Shown here one piece after another: positions 1 to 7,923 of a stretch of DNA of 64,000 bases. The notes below the pieces were generated by a model, which ran no database searches, was not told the origin of the DNA, and saw only the letters and a program-made list of their open reading frames with translations. The stretch lies in assembly GCF_002224675.1 (NCBI RefSeq), contig NZ_NMPZ01000019.1, forward strand, positions 1 to 64,000, in the 5' to 3' direction. Positions within the stretch are counted from its first letter, which is position 1. Every line of letters begins with the position of its first letter. Source of the stretch: Segatella copri. GTDB taxonomy: Bacteria > Bacteroidota > Bacteroidia > Bacteroidales > Bacteroidaceae. The position numbers and the translations under genes were made by a program.

Positions 1-37
1 TTTCAGGGCGTGTGGGGCCAGTTTGCCATCCCTGGAA

Positions 38-74
38 AAGAAAAATCCTCAGCTATCAAAGATAACTGAGGATT
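38..74 (-). terminator. Intrinsic terminator after rplT
   Basis: A 13-bp stem with one wobble pair (44-56 with 62-74) and a 5-base loop is followed on the minus strand by a T-rich run. It lies 20 bases beyond the rplT stop codon and ends the infC-rpmI-rplT transcript. Confidence 0.8.
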
Positions 75-93
75 CCTTTAAAAATCTTTCAAA

Positions 94-438
94 TTACTTC
101 ACCTTAGCAACGATAGCCTTGAAAGCCTCTGGGTTGTTAACAGCGAGGTCAGCGAGAACCTTACGGTTGATCTCGATACCAGCCTTGTGAAGAGCACCCA
201 TCAACTGGCTGTAGCTCATACCATCGAGGCGAGCAGCAGCGTTGATACGCTGGATCCACAATGCGCGGAATGTGCGCTTCTTGTTACGACGATCGCGATA
301 AGCGTAGGTAAGACCCTTCTCCCAAGTGTTCTTAGCTACTGTCCATACATTCTTGCGAGCTCCATAGTAACCCTTAGTGAGCTTCAAGATTTTTGTTCTC
401 TTTGCTTTAGATGCAACGTGATTTACTGATCTTGGCAT
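94..438 (-). CDS. rplT: 50S ribosomal protein L20
   Basis: Ribosomal protein L20, 114 residues, the usual length. It binds 23S rRNA early in large-subunit assembly. The basic N-terminus ([19 protein letters not shown]) and the later block [16 protein letters not shown] are typical of the family. It is the last gene of the infC-rpmI-rplT cluster, 39 bases after rpmI, with a strong hairpin terminator behind it. In other bacteria L20 represses this operon by binding its mRNA; I see no obvious copy of that leader here. Confidence 0.98.
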   Translation of the reverse strand: MPRSVNHVASKAKRTKILKLTKGYYGARKNVWTVAKNTWEKGLTYAYRDRRNKKRTFRALWIQRINAAARLDGMSYSQLMGALHKAGIEINRKVLADLAVNNPEAFKAIVAKVK

Positions 439-477
439 AATTTTTTTTCTTTAAAAGTTCGACTAAAAAGTTAATAA

Positions 478-675
478 TTAACGAAGGCAGAGCAAGTCGC
501 GAACCTGCTTCAAGTTTGAACGGTCTACGAGAGTCTCGCCGAGGAGATTTCTCTTCTGCTTCTTTGTCTTCTTAGTCAAGATGTGACTGTGAAAAGCGTG
601 ATGACGCTTAATCTTACCTGTACCGGTGAAACGGAATCTCTTCTTTGCGCCGGAATTAGTCTTTACTTTTGGCAT
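478..675 (-). CDS. rpmI: 50S ribosomal protein L35
   Basis: Ribosomal protein L35, 65 residues, very basic and full length. The motifs [14 protein letters not shown] and [20 protein letters not shown] match the family. It sits between infC (78 bases upstream) and rplT (39 bases downstream), the conserved order for translation genes. The start is the only reasonable ATG before the MPKVKT motif. Confidence 0.98.
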   Translation of the reverse strand: MPKVKTNSGAKKRFRFTGTGKIKRHHAFHSHILTKKTKKQKRNLLGETLVDRSNLKQVRDLLCLR

Positions 676-753
676 TTTTACTTTTAATTTTAAATTGTTA
701 TTTATTATAGCGATGGCAACGCATATACCAGGGCGTTACGCATCTTTTTTTTC

Positions 754-1440
754 TTAATCCTCTGTTCCTTCTACGAGCTTCTTCAGGGCATCGCCGCCTT
801 TGGCATTGGCGAGCAAGCCATTCTTCTCGGCATTGGCAGCGCGCTCTGCATCAGCAGCAGCCTTAGCTTCAGCCTCTCGCTTCTCACGGTCCATCTTCTG
901 CTGGCTCTTCTTAGCTGTACCAGCCTTCTTAGGACTCATGTAGAGGAACATCTTCTTTCCCTCGAGCTTTGGCATCTGCTCTACCTTACCGCATTCCTCC
1001 AAATCATTGGCGAAACGGAGAAGGAGAACCTCACCCTGCTCCTTGAAGAGAATAGAACGACCACGGAAGAACACGTAGGCACGTACCTTGTTACCCTCAT
1101 TGAGGAACTCTTTAGCGTGCTTGAGCTTGAACTGATAGTCGTGCTCATCGGTCTGAGGTCCGAAACGGATCTCCTTGGTCTCCACCTTCACCTGCTTCTG
1201 CTTCATTTCCTTAGCATGTTTCTTCTGCTGGTAAAGGAACTTAGAATAGTCAACAATACGGCAAACTGGTGGTTGGGCATTAGGAGATATCTCGACCAAG
1301 TCAAGCTCTTGCTGACGTGCCAAGTCCAACGCTTTACGTGTAGGCATCACTTCAGCTCCGCCTTCACTTACTACTCTCACTTCACGTACGCGTATCTGTT
1401 CGTTTACGCGGTACTGATTTTTCATTTTGTCATTTTTCAT
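754..1440 (-). CDS. infC: Translation initiation factor IF-3
   Basis: IF-3 binds the 30S subunit, blocks early subunit joining and checks the initiator codon. The N-terminal domain ([14 protein letters not shown], residues about 10-23) and the C-terminal domain ([21 protein letters not shown]) are complete. About 45 residues of Lys/Ala/Glu-rich tail follow the core, so the protein (228 residues) is longer than the E. coli form. An in-frame ATG at codon 6 is an alternative start. It has its own promoter in the gap after thrS, which ends in a terminator. Confidence 0.97.
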   Translation of the reverse strand: MKNDKMKNQYRVNEQIRVREVRVVSEGGAEVMPTRKALDLARQQELDLVEISPNAQPPVCRIVDYSKFLYQQKKHAKEMKQKQVKVETKEIRFGPQTDEHDYQFKLKHAKEFLNEGNKVRAYVFFRGRSILFKEQGEVLLLRFANDLEECGKVEQMPKLEGKKMFLYMSPKKAGTAKKSQQKMDREKREAEAKAAADAERAANAEKNGLLANAKGGDALKKLVEGTED

Positions 1441-1481
1441 TAACTATTCGATATATTCAACGTTTTTTGATTAAACGGCTG

Positions 1482-1513
1482 CAAAGTTACGCATTTTCCG
1501 TGAAACCACCAAA
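1482..1513 (-). promoter_or_regulatory. Promoter of infC-rpmI-rplT
   Basis: On the minus strand TTTG (1513-1510), a 20-base spacer and TAACTTTG (1489-1482) match the Bacteroidota housekeeping promoter. It lies between the thrS terminator and infC, so the ribosomal genes can be transcribed independently of thrS. Confidence 0.7.
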
Positions 1514-1530
1514 TTTTCAGCGGGTTATTT

Positions 1531-1569
1531 TAAAAAAATCCGCAGATTTCCAAAGAAACCTGCGGATTT
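1531..1569 (-). terminator. Intrinsic terminator after thrS
   Basis: A perfect 10-bp stem (1536-1545 with 1560-1569) is followed on the minus strand by a run of T residues. It starts 12 bases past the thrS stop codon. Confidence 0.85.
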
Positions 1570-1580
1570 ATATCTTATTT

Positions 1581-3533
1581 TTACTCTTCAGCTGCCTTCA
1601 GCTGCTCTGCAACCTCGGCGTTGATGCGCTGAGCAAACTCTTCCATGCTCATGGTAGCCTGCTCGCCACCACCCTGCTTACGCATGGAAACGAGGCCCTC
1701 AGCACTCTCCTTCTCACCTACGATAACCATATAAGGCACACGCTTCAACTCGTTGTCGCGAATCTTGCGGCCAATCTTCTCGTTACGGTCATCAACCAAG
1801 GCACGAACACCCTGCTTGTCGAAGTACTGACGTACCTTCTGAGCATAGTCGTTGAACTTCTCTGAGATAGGAAGAATAGCAACCTGGTCTGGAGTCAACC
1901 ACAATGGGAAGTGACCGGCTGTGTGCTCGATGAGAACGGCTGTGAAACGCTCCAATGAACCGAATGGTGCACGGTGAATCATCACAGGAGTCTTCTTTGA
2001 GTTATCCTCGGCTGTATATTCCAGCTTGAAGCGCTCAGGCAAGTTGTAATCCACCTGAATGGTACCCAACTGCCAGCGACGGCCGATGGCATCCTTTACC
2101 ATGAAGTCGAGCTTAGGACCATAGAAGGCAGCCTCGCCAACTTCCTCATGAGTCTCAAGACCCTTCTCCTTGCAAGCCTCGCGGATAGCATTCTCGCTCT
2201 CTTCCCAAATCTCATCAGAACCGATATACTTCTCGGTATCCTTAGGATCGCGGAGAGAAATCTGTGCCTCGTAGTTCTCGAAACCGAAGATCTTGAATAC
2301 CTTCAGGATTACGTCGATTACATTCTCGAATTCCGACTTCACCTGATCTGAACGAACGAAGATGTGAGCATCATCCTGAGTAAATGTACGAACACGAGTC
2401 AAACCGTGGAGCTCACCGCTCTTCTCATAACGGAACACAGTACCGAACTCAGCGATACGTAAAGGAAGATCCTTGTAAGAACGAGGCTTACGGGCGTAGA
2501 CCTCGCAGTGGTGAGGACAGTTCATTGGCTTGAGCATATACTCCTCATCCTCCTCCGGAGTCTGGATAGGCTGGAATGCATCCTTGCCATAGTGAGCATA
2601 GTGACCAGATGTAACATAGAGGCTCTTGCCGCCGATACCAGGGCAGATAACCTCCTGATAGTTATAAGGCTTCAGAAGCGAACGGAGCAACTCCTGCAAG
2701 CGGAGGCGGAGCTGAGTGCCCTTTGGCAACCAGATAGGAAGACCCTTACCTACACGCTCAGAGAACATGAAGAGTTCCATCTCCTTACCGATCTTACGGT
2801 GGTCGCGCTTCTTAGCCTCCTCGAGAATAACCAGGTACTCATCGAGCATCTTCTTCTTAGGGAAGCTGATACCATAGATACGGGTCATCTGCTCGCGCTT
2901 GGCATCACCGCGCCAGAAAGCACCAGCCACACTTGTAATCTTCACAGCCTTGATAAGACCAGTGTTCAGCAAGTGAGGACCACGGCAAAGGTCGGTGAAA
3001 TTGCCCTGGGTATATGTGGTGATGGTACCATCCTCCAAGTCCTGCTCAATGTGCTCGCACTTGTAGGTCTGACCGTCGGCCTTGAACTCAGCGAGCGCAT
3101 CAGCCTTAGCCACCTCCTTGCGAACCACAGGCTCGTTCTTCTTGGCGAGCTCCATCATCTTAGCCTCGATCTTAGCGAAATCATTCTCTGAGATCACCTG
3201 ACCCTCAGCAGGCATCACGTCGTAGAAGAAACCACTCTCTACAGCTGGACCGAAACCAAACTGGATGCCTGGATAAAGCTCCTGAAGAGCCTCTGCGAGC
3301 AAGTGGGCTGAAGTATGCCAGAAGGTATGCTTGCCCTGCTCATCCTCAAACTTGTAAAGTTCTACACTTGCGTCCTCATTGATAGGACGATCCAACTCTA
3401 CTGTCTCACCATTGACACCGCAAGATACAACGTTGCGAGCGAGAGCCGGTGAGATGCTCTCGGCGATTTGTAAGCCAGTAACGCCCTGCTCGTACTCACG
3501 AACAGATCCGTCTGGGAATGTGATTTTTACCAT
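1581..3533 (-). CDS. thrS: Threonyl-tRNA synthetase
   Basis: Charges tRNA-Thr with threonine in the cytoplasm. At 650 residues it is full length. Order of domains: N-terminal TGS domain (about 1-62), the editing/SAD domain with HTSAHLL (73-79), the class II catalytic core with [10 protein letters not shown] and [15 protein letters not shown], and the C-terminal anticodon-binding domain after about residue 540. The start ATG gives the standard [10 protein letters not shown] beginning. A possible minus-strand promoter -7 box (TACTTTTG, 3571-3564) lies about 30 bases upstream. It is followed by its own terminator and then the infC cluster. Confidence 0.98.
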   Translation of the reverse strand: MVKITFPDGSVREYEQGVTGLQIAESISPALARNVVSCGVNGETVELDRPINEDASVELYKFEDEQGKHTFWHTSAHLLAEALQELYPGIQFGFGPAVESGFFYDVMPAEGQVISENDFAKIEAKMMELAKKNEPVVRKEVAKADALAEFKADGQTYKCEHIEQDLEDGTITTYTQGNFTDLCRGPHLLNTGLIKAVKITSVAGAFWRGDAKREQMTRIYGISFPKKKMLDEYLVILEEAKKRDHRKIGKEMELFMFSERVGKGLPIWLPKGTQLRLRLQELLRSLLKPYNYQEVICPGIGGKSLYVTSGHYAHYGKDAFQPIQTPEEDEEYMLKPMNCPHHCEVYARKPRSYKDLPLRIAEFGTVFRYEKSGELHGLTRVRTFTQDDAHIFVRSDQVKSEFENVIDVILKVFKIFGFENYEAQISLRDPKDTEKYIGSDEIWEESENAIREACKEKGLETHEEVGEAAFYGPKLDFMVKDAIGRRWQLGTIQVDYNLPERFKLEYTAEDNSKKTPVMIHRAPFGSLERFTAVLIEHTAGHFPLWLTPDQVAILPISEKFNDYAQKVRQYFDKQGVRALVDDRNEKIGRKIRDNELKRVPYMVIVGEKESAEGLVSMRKQGGGEQATMSMEEFAQRINAEVAEQLKAAEE

Positions 3534-3750
3534 AACAACTTAGTATTTTTATTAAATCGTGTGCAAAAGTACTATTTCTTTTTGTAACAAGCGAATAAAA
3601 ATGCATTTATTTTGCTAAACTTTGCTAATACCTATTTATATAAGGGGATTTTCGGGGTGAAAACGGTGACATATTGAAGTCTTCATCGGCTTTCTGAGCG
3701 ATAATCCATAACACTTTGCAAAAAGAAAGTGCTTTTTTAGCCGATAAGTT

Positions 3751-3781
3751 TTGGAAAAACAAATATTTTCCGTATCTTTGC
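3751..3781 (+). promoter_or_regulatory. Promoter of the asparaginase gene
   Basis: TTTG (3751-3754), a 19-base spacer and TATCTTTG (3774-3781) form a near-ideal Bacteroidota promoter. Transcription should start near 3788. This places the ATG at 3819, not the upstream in-frame GTG at 3792, as the true start of the downstream gene. Confidence 0.75.
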
Positions 3782-3818
3782 AGCCGATAAAGTGACAAAA
3801 TGTAAAGAAACAAAGAAA

Positions 3819-4850
3819 ATGGCAACACCAAAGATTCTCATCATTTACACGGGAGGTACCATCGGCATGGGAAAAGACCCGGTGACAGGCGTGCTGGAAC
3901 CGCTCGACTTCAACCATCTCGTCTCATCCATGCCCGAGTTCAAACTCATCCAGGCAGAAATCGACGTGCGAAAATTCGACCCACCCATCGACTCCAGCGA
4001 CATGGACCCAATGAGATGGGCAGAAATCGTGAGCATGATAGCCAACAACTATAATGACTACGACGGATTCGTGATCCTGCACGGCACGGATACGATGGCA
4101 TACACCTCATCGGCTCTGAGCTTCATGCTTGAGAACCTGACAAAACCGGTGATCCTGACCGGTAGCCAGCTGCCTATCGGCGAACTGCGTACCGACGGCA
4201 AGGAGAATCTGATGACTGCCATCGAGATAGCATCGGCAAAGGACGAGAACGGCAGACCGATGGTGCCGGAGGTATGCATCTTCTTCAACGGCAAGCTGAT
4301 CAGAGGCAACCGTGCCATCAAGATCAATGCCGAGGGATTCCACGCCTTCGAATCGTTCAACTATCCGCACCTCTGCGACGTGGGCATCAATTTCCAGTAT
4401 CACAAACACCACATCCTCACTCCGGATTACGACAAGCCGATGATACCCCACCTGAGACTCGACCCGAACGTGATCGTGTTCAGTCTCTTTCCGGGCATCC
4501 AGGACAACATCGTGCGCCACGTGATGGAATCGCCGGATCTGCGAGGCATCGTGATGCGTACCTTCGGTTCGGGAAACGCCCCTCATTCTCCATGGATCAT
4601 GCGACTGCTGGACAAAGCTGCCCACCGAGGCGTGAACATCGTGAACATCAGCCAGTGCCTGACAGGTAGCGTGGAGATGGAGAGATACGGCGCCGGATTC
4701 CAGTTGAAGACTTCTCACGTAATCAGCGGCCACGACTCTACGGTAGAGGCGATGGTAACGAAGATGATGTATCTGCAAGGCAGATATGATGACAACCGCA
4801 AGGTAAGGGAGATGCTGAAGCAATCGCTTGCAGGCGAGATTACGGTATAA
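3819..4850 (+). CDS. ansA: Type I L-asparaginase
   Basis: Hydrolyses L-asparagine to aspartate and ammonia, probably in the cytoplasm because no signal peptide is present. With the ATG at 3819 the protein is 343 residues, close to E. coli AnsA. The first catalytic threonine lies in YTGGTIGM (residues 10-17) and the second active-site block is HGTDTM (88-93). An in-frame GTG at 3792 would add nine residues but lies only a few bases after the predicted transcription start, so the ATG is preferred. The gene stands alone between its own promoter and terminator. Confidence 0.95.
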   Translation: MATPKILIIYTGGTIGMGKDPVTGVLEPLDFNHLVSSMPEFKLIQAEIDVRKFDPPIDSSDMDPMRWAEIVSMIANNYNDYDGFVILHGTDTMAYTSSALSFMLENLTKPVILTGSQLPIGELRTDGKENLMTAIEIASAKDENGRPMVPEVCIFFNGKLIRGNRAIKINAEGFHAFESFNYPHLCDVGINFQYHKHHILTPDYDKPMIPHLRLDPNVIVFSLFPGIQDNIVRHVMESPDLRGIVMRTFGSGNAPHSPWIMRLLDKAAHRGVNIVNISQCLTGSVEMERYGAGFQLKTSHVISGHDSTVEAMVTKMMYLQGRYDDNRKVREMLKQSLAGEITV

Positions 4851-4879
4851 GATGTGTAAAATTTAATTCTTTTACTCAG

Positions 4880-4916
4880 GAGCACTTACCTCTTCGGAAG
4901 GTAGGTGCTCTTTTTC
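4880..4916 (+). terminator. Intrinsic terminator after ansA
   Basis: A 12-bp stem (4880-4891 with 4899-4910, one wobble) with a CTTCGGA-type loop is followed by TTTTTC. It lies 30 bases past the ansA stop. Confidence 0.85.
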
Positions 4917-5029
4917 AATAAGTTACGAAAAAAGCGCATATTTTTGCAGATAATATTCGGTTTTAATTAAAAAAGTTTAATTCATAGACGTTTTTGGGGC
5001 AAAAGAAATCATCGTACCGATATTTTTCT

Positions 5030-5094
5030 TATCTTTGTAGTGTGAAAAGTTGCTATTGGGAGCAAGAAAGCAAAATTTGTTGCAATCGATTGCA
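5030..5094 (+). promoter_or_regulatory. Promoter -7 box and 14-bp palindromic operator-like site
   Basis: TATCTTTG at 5030-5037 matches the Bacteroidota -7 element, although no TTG is correctly spaced upstream. A perfect 14-bp palindrome, TGCAATCGATTGCA, lies at 5081-5094, inside the presumed transcript. Its central CG and symmetry resemble operators of LacI-family repressors. It would sit in a leader of about 200 bases before the small ORF at 5247. Function is inferred. Confidence 0.45.
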
Positions 5095-5246
5095 CTTCCC
5101 CAGCCGTAAGAAACAGAAATAAAATACGACTATAAAGATAAGGAAAGATGAAATGACTATGAATGGGCAGCAATGCCCACGATAATCTATCTCATTCAAT
5201 CAATCAAATAATAAGTTTAATAAATCAACAAAAAACCTTTTAAATT

Positions 5247-5360
5247 ATGCAGAGTAAAGCAAAGAAGTATGGTGAGTATGTAGAGATTACAGCTCCTGTA
5301 GAAAGAACAACATCAGAAGAGTATCCAACTTTATTGGGCGGAGAAATCTGGTACAACTAG
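5247..5360 (+). CDS. Small 37-residue peptide with double-glycine motif
   Basis: An ATG-to-TAG frame of 37 codons in an 830-base region that otherwise holds no gene. The peptide begins MQSKAKKYGEYVEI and ends EEYPTLLGGEIWYN. The LLGG just before the last five residues looks like a double-glycine processing site, which would leave EIWYN. The ATG follows an AT-rich leader typical of translated Bacteroidota genes. No transporter or peptidase gene is adjacent, so a secreted or modified peptide is only a hypothesis. The 257 bases after its stop (5361-5617) show nothing I can assign. Confidence 0.45.
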   Translation: MQSKAKKYGEYVEITAPVERTTSEEYPTLLGGEIWYN

Positions 5361-5617
5361 AATTCGAGCAAAAAAGTATTATCGGAAAGCCAAACTCCAG
5401 GAAATCTCCCGGAAAAGCTAGAATCCAATAATAGAAAAGAAACAAGAATTTTGGTTCAATCAATCATCTGGTACAGCTATCCTGGATAGCATGTACATCA
5501 AGAATCCTTTAAGAGTGAAATCAAGGAAGCGCCAAGATCTAGTCCTTGCAGGTTTGTTATCTCGCAGCTAGATAAGTTTCTACGATTTCTAAACCTCTAC
5601 TCTTAACAAAACAATAT

Positions 5618-5655
5618 AGGCTCAATCCTCGACTGAAGAATCGGAGATTGAGCCT
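5618..5655 (-). terminator. Hairpin terminator after the DUF4301 gene
   Basis: A perfect 10-bp stem (5618-5627 with 5646-5655) lies 25 bases past the stop of the minus-strand gene. T-rich sequence follows on the minus strand. It could also stop plus-strand transcripts from the 5247 ORF. Confidence 0.65.
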
Positions 5656-5680
5656 TTATCGTATCTATATCCGTGTGGGA

Positions 5681-7258
5681 TTAGTGCTTGCCGCAGCAGC
5701 CACCCTCTCCGTGATGATGCTCGTGCTTGATGCCGCCCTCTACAGCCTGATGCTGGTCGCGGAGCAGATCGTTCACGGTCTTCACTGGGTTGAATGTGCC
5801 CAGAGGAACCTCTACGAATACAGTATTCCAGTCGCTCATCGCACCATTCCAGAGACCTGGCAACTCCAAGGCCTTGAGATCCTTACCGTTCTTGCTCTTG
5901 CTAGAGATGAAACCGGTAGATGGATCTACGAACTTAGGAAGATCGAAGGCATTGCCCTGGTAATCCTTGGTTGCACAGACGAGATCTACTGGGTTGAAGT
6001 GAGTACCCTCGGTAAACATCTTCATATACTCCTCGTTGTTCTTATCAATCTGTGAGCTCTCCAGAATCTGAAGACTTACAGTGCCATCCTGGTTATAGGT
6101 AAGGAATGGACCACCACCAGGCTCGCCCACGTTCTTAACGACACCGCAGACACGCATAGGACGGTTCAACTTCTTGCGCAGATAGATAACCAGTTCGGCA
6201 TCCTCCAGCTCCTTGATATCAGCCTTGCGGCAGCAGAGGTCGCGCTGAACGAAGCGGATAATCTCCTCCAGCTTCTCGTGGTTGTACTGTCCGGAATCCA
6301 ATACCTTCAAGTAATCGAATGCCTGCTTCTGCAAAGTAACCAATACACCTGCAATCACCTGCTTCCAGGTAACAGTCTCAGCCTTCAGACGATCAGGAAC
6401 CACGTTGTCGATATTCTTGATGAATACTACATCAGCATCAATCTCGTTGAGGTTCTCGATGAGAGCGCCATGACCGCCTGGACGGAACAGCAATGAGCCA
6501 TCCTCGTTACGGAATGGAGTATTATCCGGATTGGCTGCGATGGTATCGGTGCTAGGCTTCTGCTCTGAGAAAGAGATGTTGTACTTGATGCCGTAGCGCT
6601 GTGCATACTTATCAGCCTTCTCAGCTACCATCTGCTTGAAGAGTTCCAGATGATCGTGAGAAACGGTGAAGTGAACGTTTGCCTCGCCGTTGCTGCTTGC
6701 ATAGAGCGCAGCCTCTACCAGGTGCTCCTCCATCGGAGTGCGTACCTCATCCTCATACTCGTGGAACTGGAGCAATCCCTTAGGCAACTGTCCGTAGTTC
6801 AATCCTTCTGGCTTGAGAAGATTAGCCACGACAGCCTTGTAATCGCCCTTCTTGATGAGGCACATAATGCCCTTCTCGTTGTTTACATGACACTTATCGC
6901 AGAGTGCCTTGCGGAAAGCAAACTTCTTGATATTCTCGAAGAATTGTTTTTCAAAGTCAGTAGTAGGAACATCGTATGGAGCATCCAGGAACGCAAACAT
7001 ATTCTTGAACATACGGCTAGCCGCACCTGAAGCAGGTACGAACTTCACAATCTTGTGACCCTCAGCCTTGTAGTCGTTCCACGCTTTCTCGTAGTCCTCT
7101 ACTTCCTGAGCTGTAGGAGCCATGATACCCTTACCGATGGCAGCCGCACCCTCGAGCTTGAGGAATGGGAAGCCATTCTTGATTTGTTCCAACTGGTGTT
7201 CAATCTGCTGCTCGGAGATGCCGCGAGCAGCGATTTGGTTTAGATCTTGCTGATTCAT
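5681..7258 (-). CDS. DUF4301 family protein
   Basis: A 525-residue cytoplasmic protein of the Bacteroidota family DUF4301, whose reaction is not established. Two glycine-rich blocks, FVPASGAASRMFK (about 73-85) and LFRPGGHGALIENLN, recall nucleotide-sugar pyrophosphorylases, so a sugar-nucleotide role is possible. The last residues, HEHHHGEGGCCGKH, form a His/Cys-rich tail that could bind metal. A minus-strand -7 box (TATCTTTG, 7304-7297) lies 39 bases upstream. It is monocistronic and divergent from the small membrane protein genes at 7419. Confidence 0.85.
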   Translation of the reverse strand: MNQQDLNQIAARGISEQQIEHQLEQIKNGFPFLKLEGAAAIGKGIMAPTAQEVEDYEKAWNDYKAEGHKIVKFVPASGAASRMFKNMFAFLDAPYDVPTTDFEKQFFENIKKFAFRKALCDKCHVNNEKGIMCLIKKGDYKAVVANLLKPEGLNYGQLPKGLLQFHEYEDEVRTPMEEHLVEAALYASSNGEANVHFTVSHDHLELFKQMVAEKADKYAQRYGIKYNISFSEQKPSTDTIAANPDNTPFRNEDGSLLFRPGGHGALIENLNEIDADVVFIKNIDNVVPDRLKAETVTWKQVIAGVLVTLQKQAFDYLKVLDSGQYNHEKLEEIIRFVQRDLCCRKADIKELEDAELVIYLRKKLNRPMRVCGVVKNVGEPGGGPFLTYNQDGTVSLQILESSQIDKNNEEYMKMFTEGTHFNPVDLVCATKDYQGNAFDLPKFVDPSTGFISSKSKNGKDLKALELPGLWNGAMSDWNTVFVEVPLGTFNPVKTVNDLLRDQHQAVEGGIKHEHHHGEGGCCGKH

Positions 7259-7418
7259 AATACCATATTTATGTTAAATTTACACTATATGTGCTACAAA
7301 GATAATAGTTTTTTCTGATAATCAGAAATATTTCCGCTTTTTTTTGTACCTTTGCATTGAAAATTTAACGAAGTACGCGTTTTTTAACGCTGAAACGCCA
7401 TTGTTTGTCAAATTTAAA

Positions 7419-7661
7419 ATGGAATATTGCGACATGGTTAGTAAATTATCAAAGGAGCACGACCGAAGGTCGGGGCTATCACATTACCTCTATGGGGTAT
7501 CTACATTATTCTTAAGTGGTGTAGGAATTGGCGGTTTATCGCCACTAGTAACAAACCAAGAATTGAACATATACAATTTACTGTGTTTGTTCATAGGTAC
7601 GCTATCTGCAATTATCATTGCATATTGTGCTAATAGAATTATGAAGTATAACGATAAATAA
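7419..7661 (+). CDS. Small two-helix membrane protein (80 residues)
   Basis: A short membrane protein: a charged N-terminus (SKLSKEHDRRSG), two hydrophobic helices around residues 25-40 and 48-68, and a basic tail NRIMKYNDK. The frame opens earlier at a TTG (7344), but that codon overlaps a -7 box (TACCTTTG, 7347-7354), so ATG 7419 or ATG 7434 is the likely start. Seven bases downstream come two tandem 34-residue peptides and then the rel gene, all on the same strand. The same arrangement recurs at 25961-26298. It resembles small Bacteroidota DUF6722-type proteins, which I cannot confirm. Confidence 0.7.
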   Translation: MEYCDMVSKLSKEHDRRSGLSHYLYGVSTLFLSGVGIGGLSPLVTNQELNIYNLLCLFIGTLSAIIIAYCANRIMKYNDK

Positions 7662-7668
7662 TATTATT

Positions 7669-7773
7669 ATGGATGGATTAATGTTTATTTTTTCGCTGGG
7701 GCTAATTATCAGCAGCAGTTTTGCCATCTGGCTCAACACAAAGTCGGGCCAGAAGTGGATTGATAATTTATAA
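7669..7773 (+). CDS. Single-helix micropeptide A1 (34 residues)
   Basis: A 34-codon frame starting at the ATG seven bases after the previous stop. A hydrophobic N-terminal helix (MFIFSLGLIISSS) is followed by the C-terminal motif FAIWLNTKSGQKWIDNL. The next gene encodes a paralog whose last 18 residues differ at one position only, and a third relative lies at 25961. Conservation of the peptide with synonymous base changes (TCG/TCT, AAG/AAA, ATT/ATA) argues for real translation. Confidence 0.7.
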   Translation: MDGLMFIFSLGLIISSSFAIWLNTKSGQKWIDNL

Positions 7774-7781
7774 TATAAGTT

Positions 7782-7886
7782 ATGGAACTAATAACATTAT
7801 TCATGTTTATCATGACAGTTATAGGTGCCAGCTTCGCCATCTGGCTCAACACAAAGTCTGGCCAGAAATGGATAGACGAGTTATAA
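7782..7886 (+). CDS. Single-helix micropeptide A2 (34 residues)
   Basis: Paralog of the preceding peptide, the same length, starting eight bases after it. The N-terminal helix differs (MELITLFMFIMTVIGA) while the C-terminus SFAIWLNTKSGQKWIDEL is almost unchanged, so only the tail is under tight constraint. It ends 37 bases before the rel gene and may be cotranscribed with it. Predicted to insert with a short basic tail outside the membrane core. Confidence 0.7.
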   Translation: MELITLFMFIMTVIGASFAIWLNTKSGQKWIDEL

Positions 7887-7923
7887 CAACTCAATAATAT
7901 ATAATCAACGGGAGGGAACGACA

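Noticed and set aside
2508..3191. Open frame of 227 codons on the plus strand
   Set aside because: Antisense shadow of thrS.
3534..3818. T-box or other leader element before thrS
   Set aside because: No T-box core or specifier-like structure is visible, and T-box control is not typical of this phylum.
4107..4823. Open frame of 238 codons on the minus strand
   Set aside because: Antisense shadow of the asparaginase gene, His/Val-rich with no family features.
5361..5617. Open stretch with NPLRVKSRKRQDLVLAGLL
   Set aside because: No start codon except a late ATG, only about 50 codons between stops, no relative recognised.
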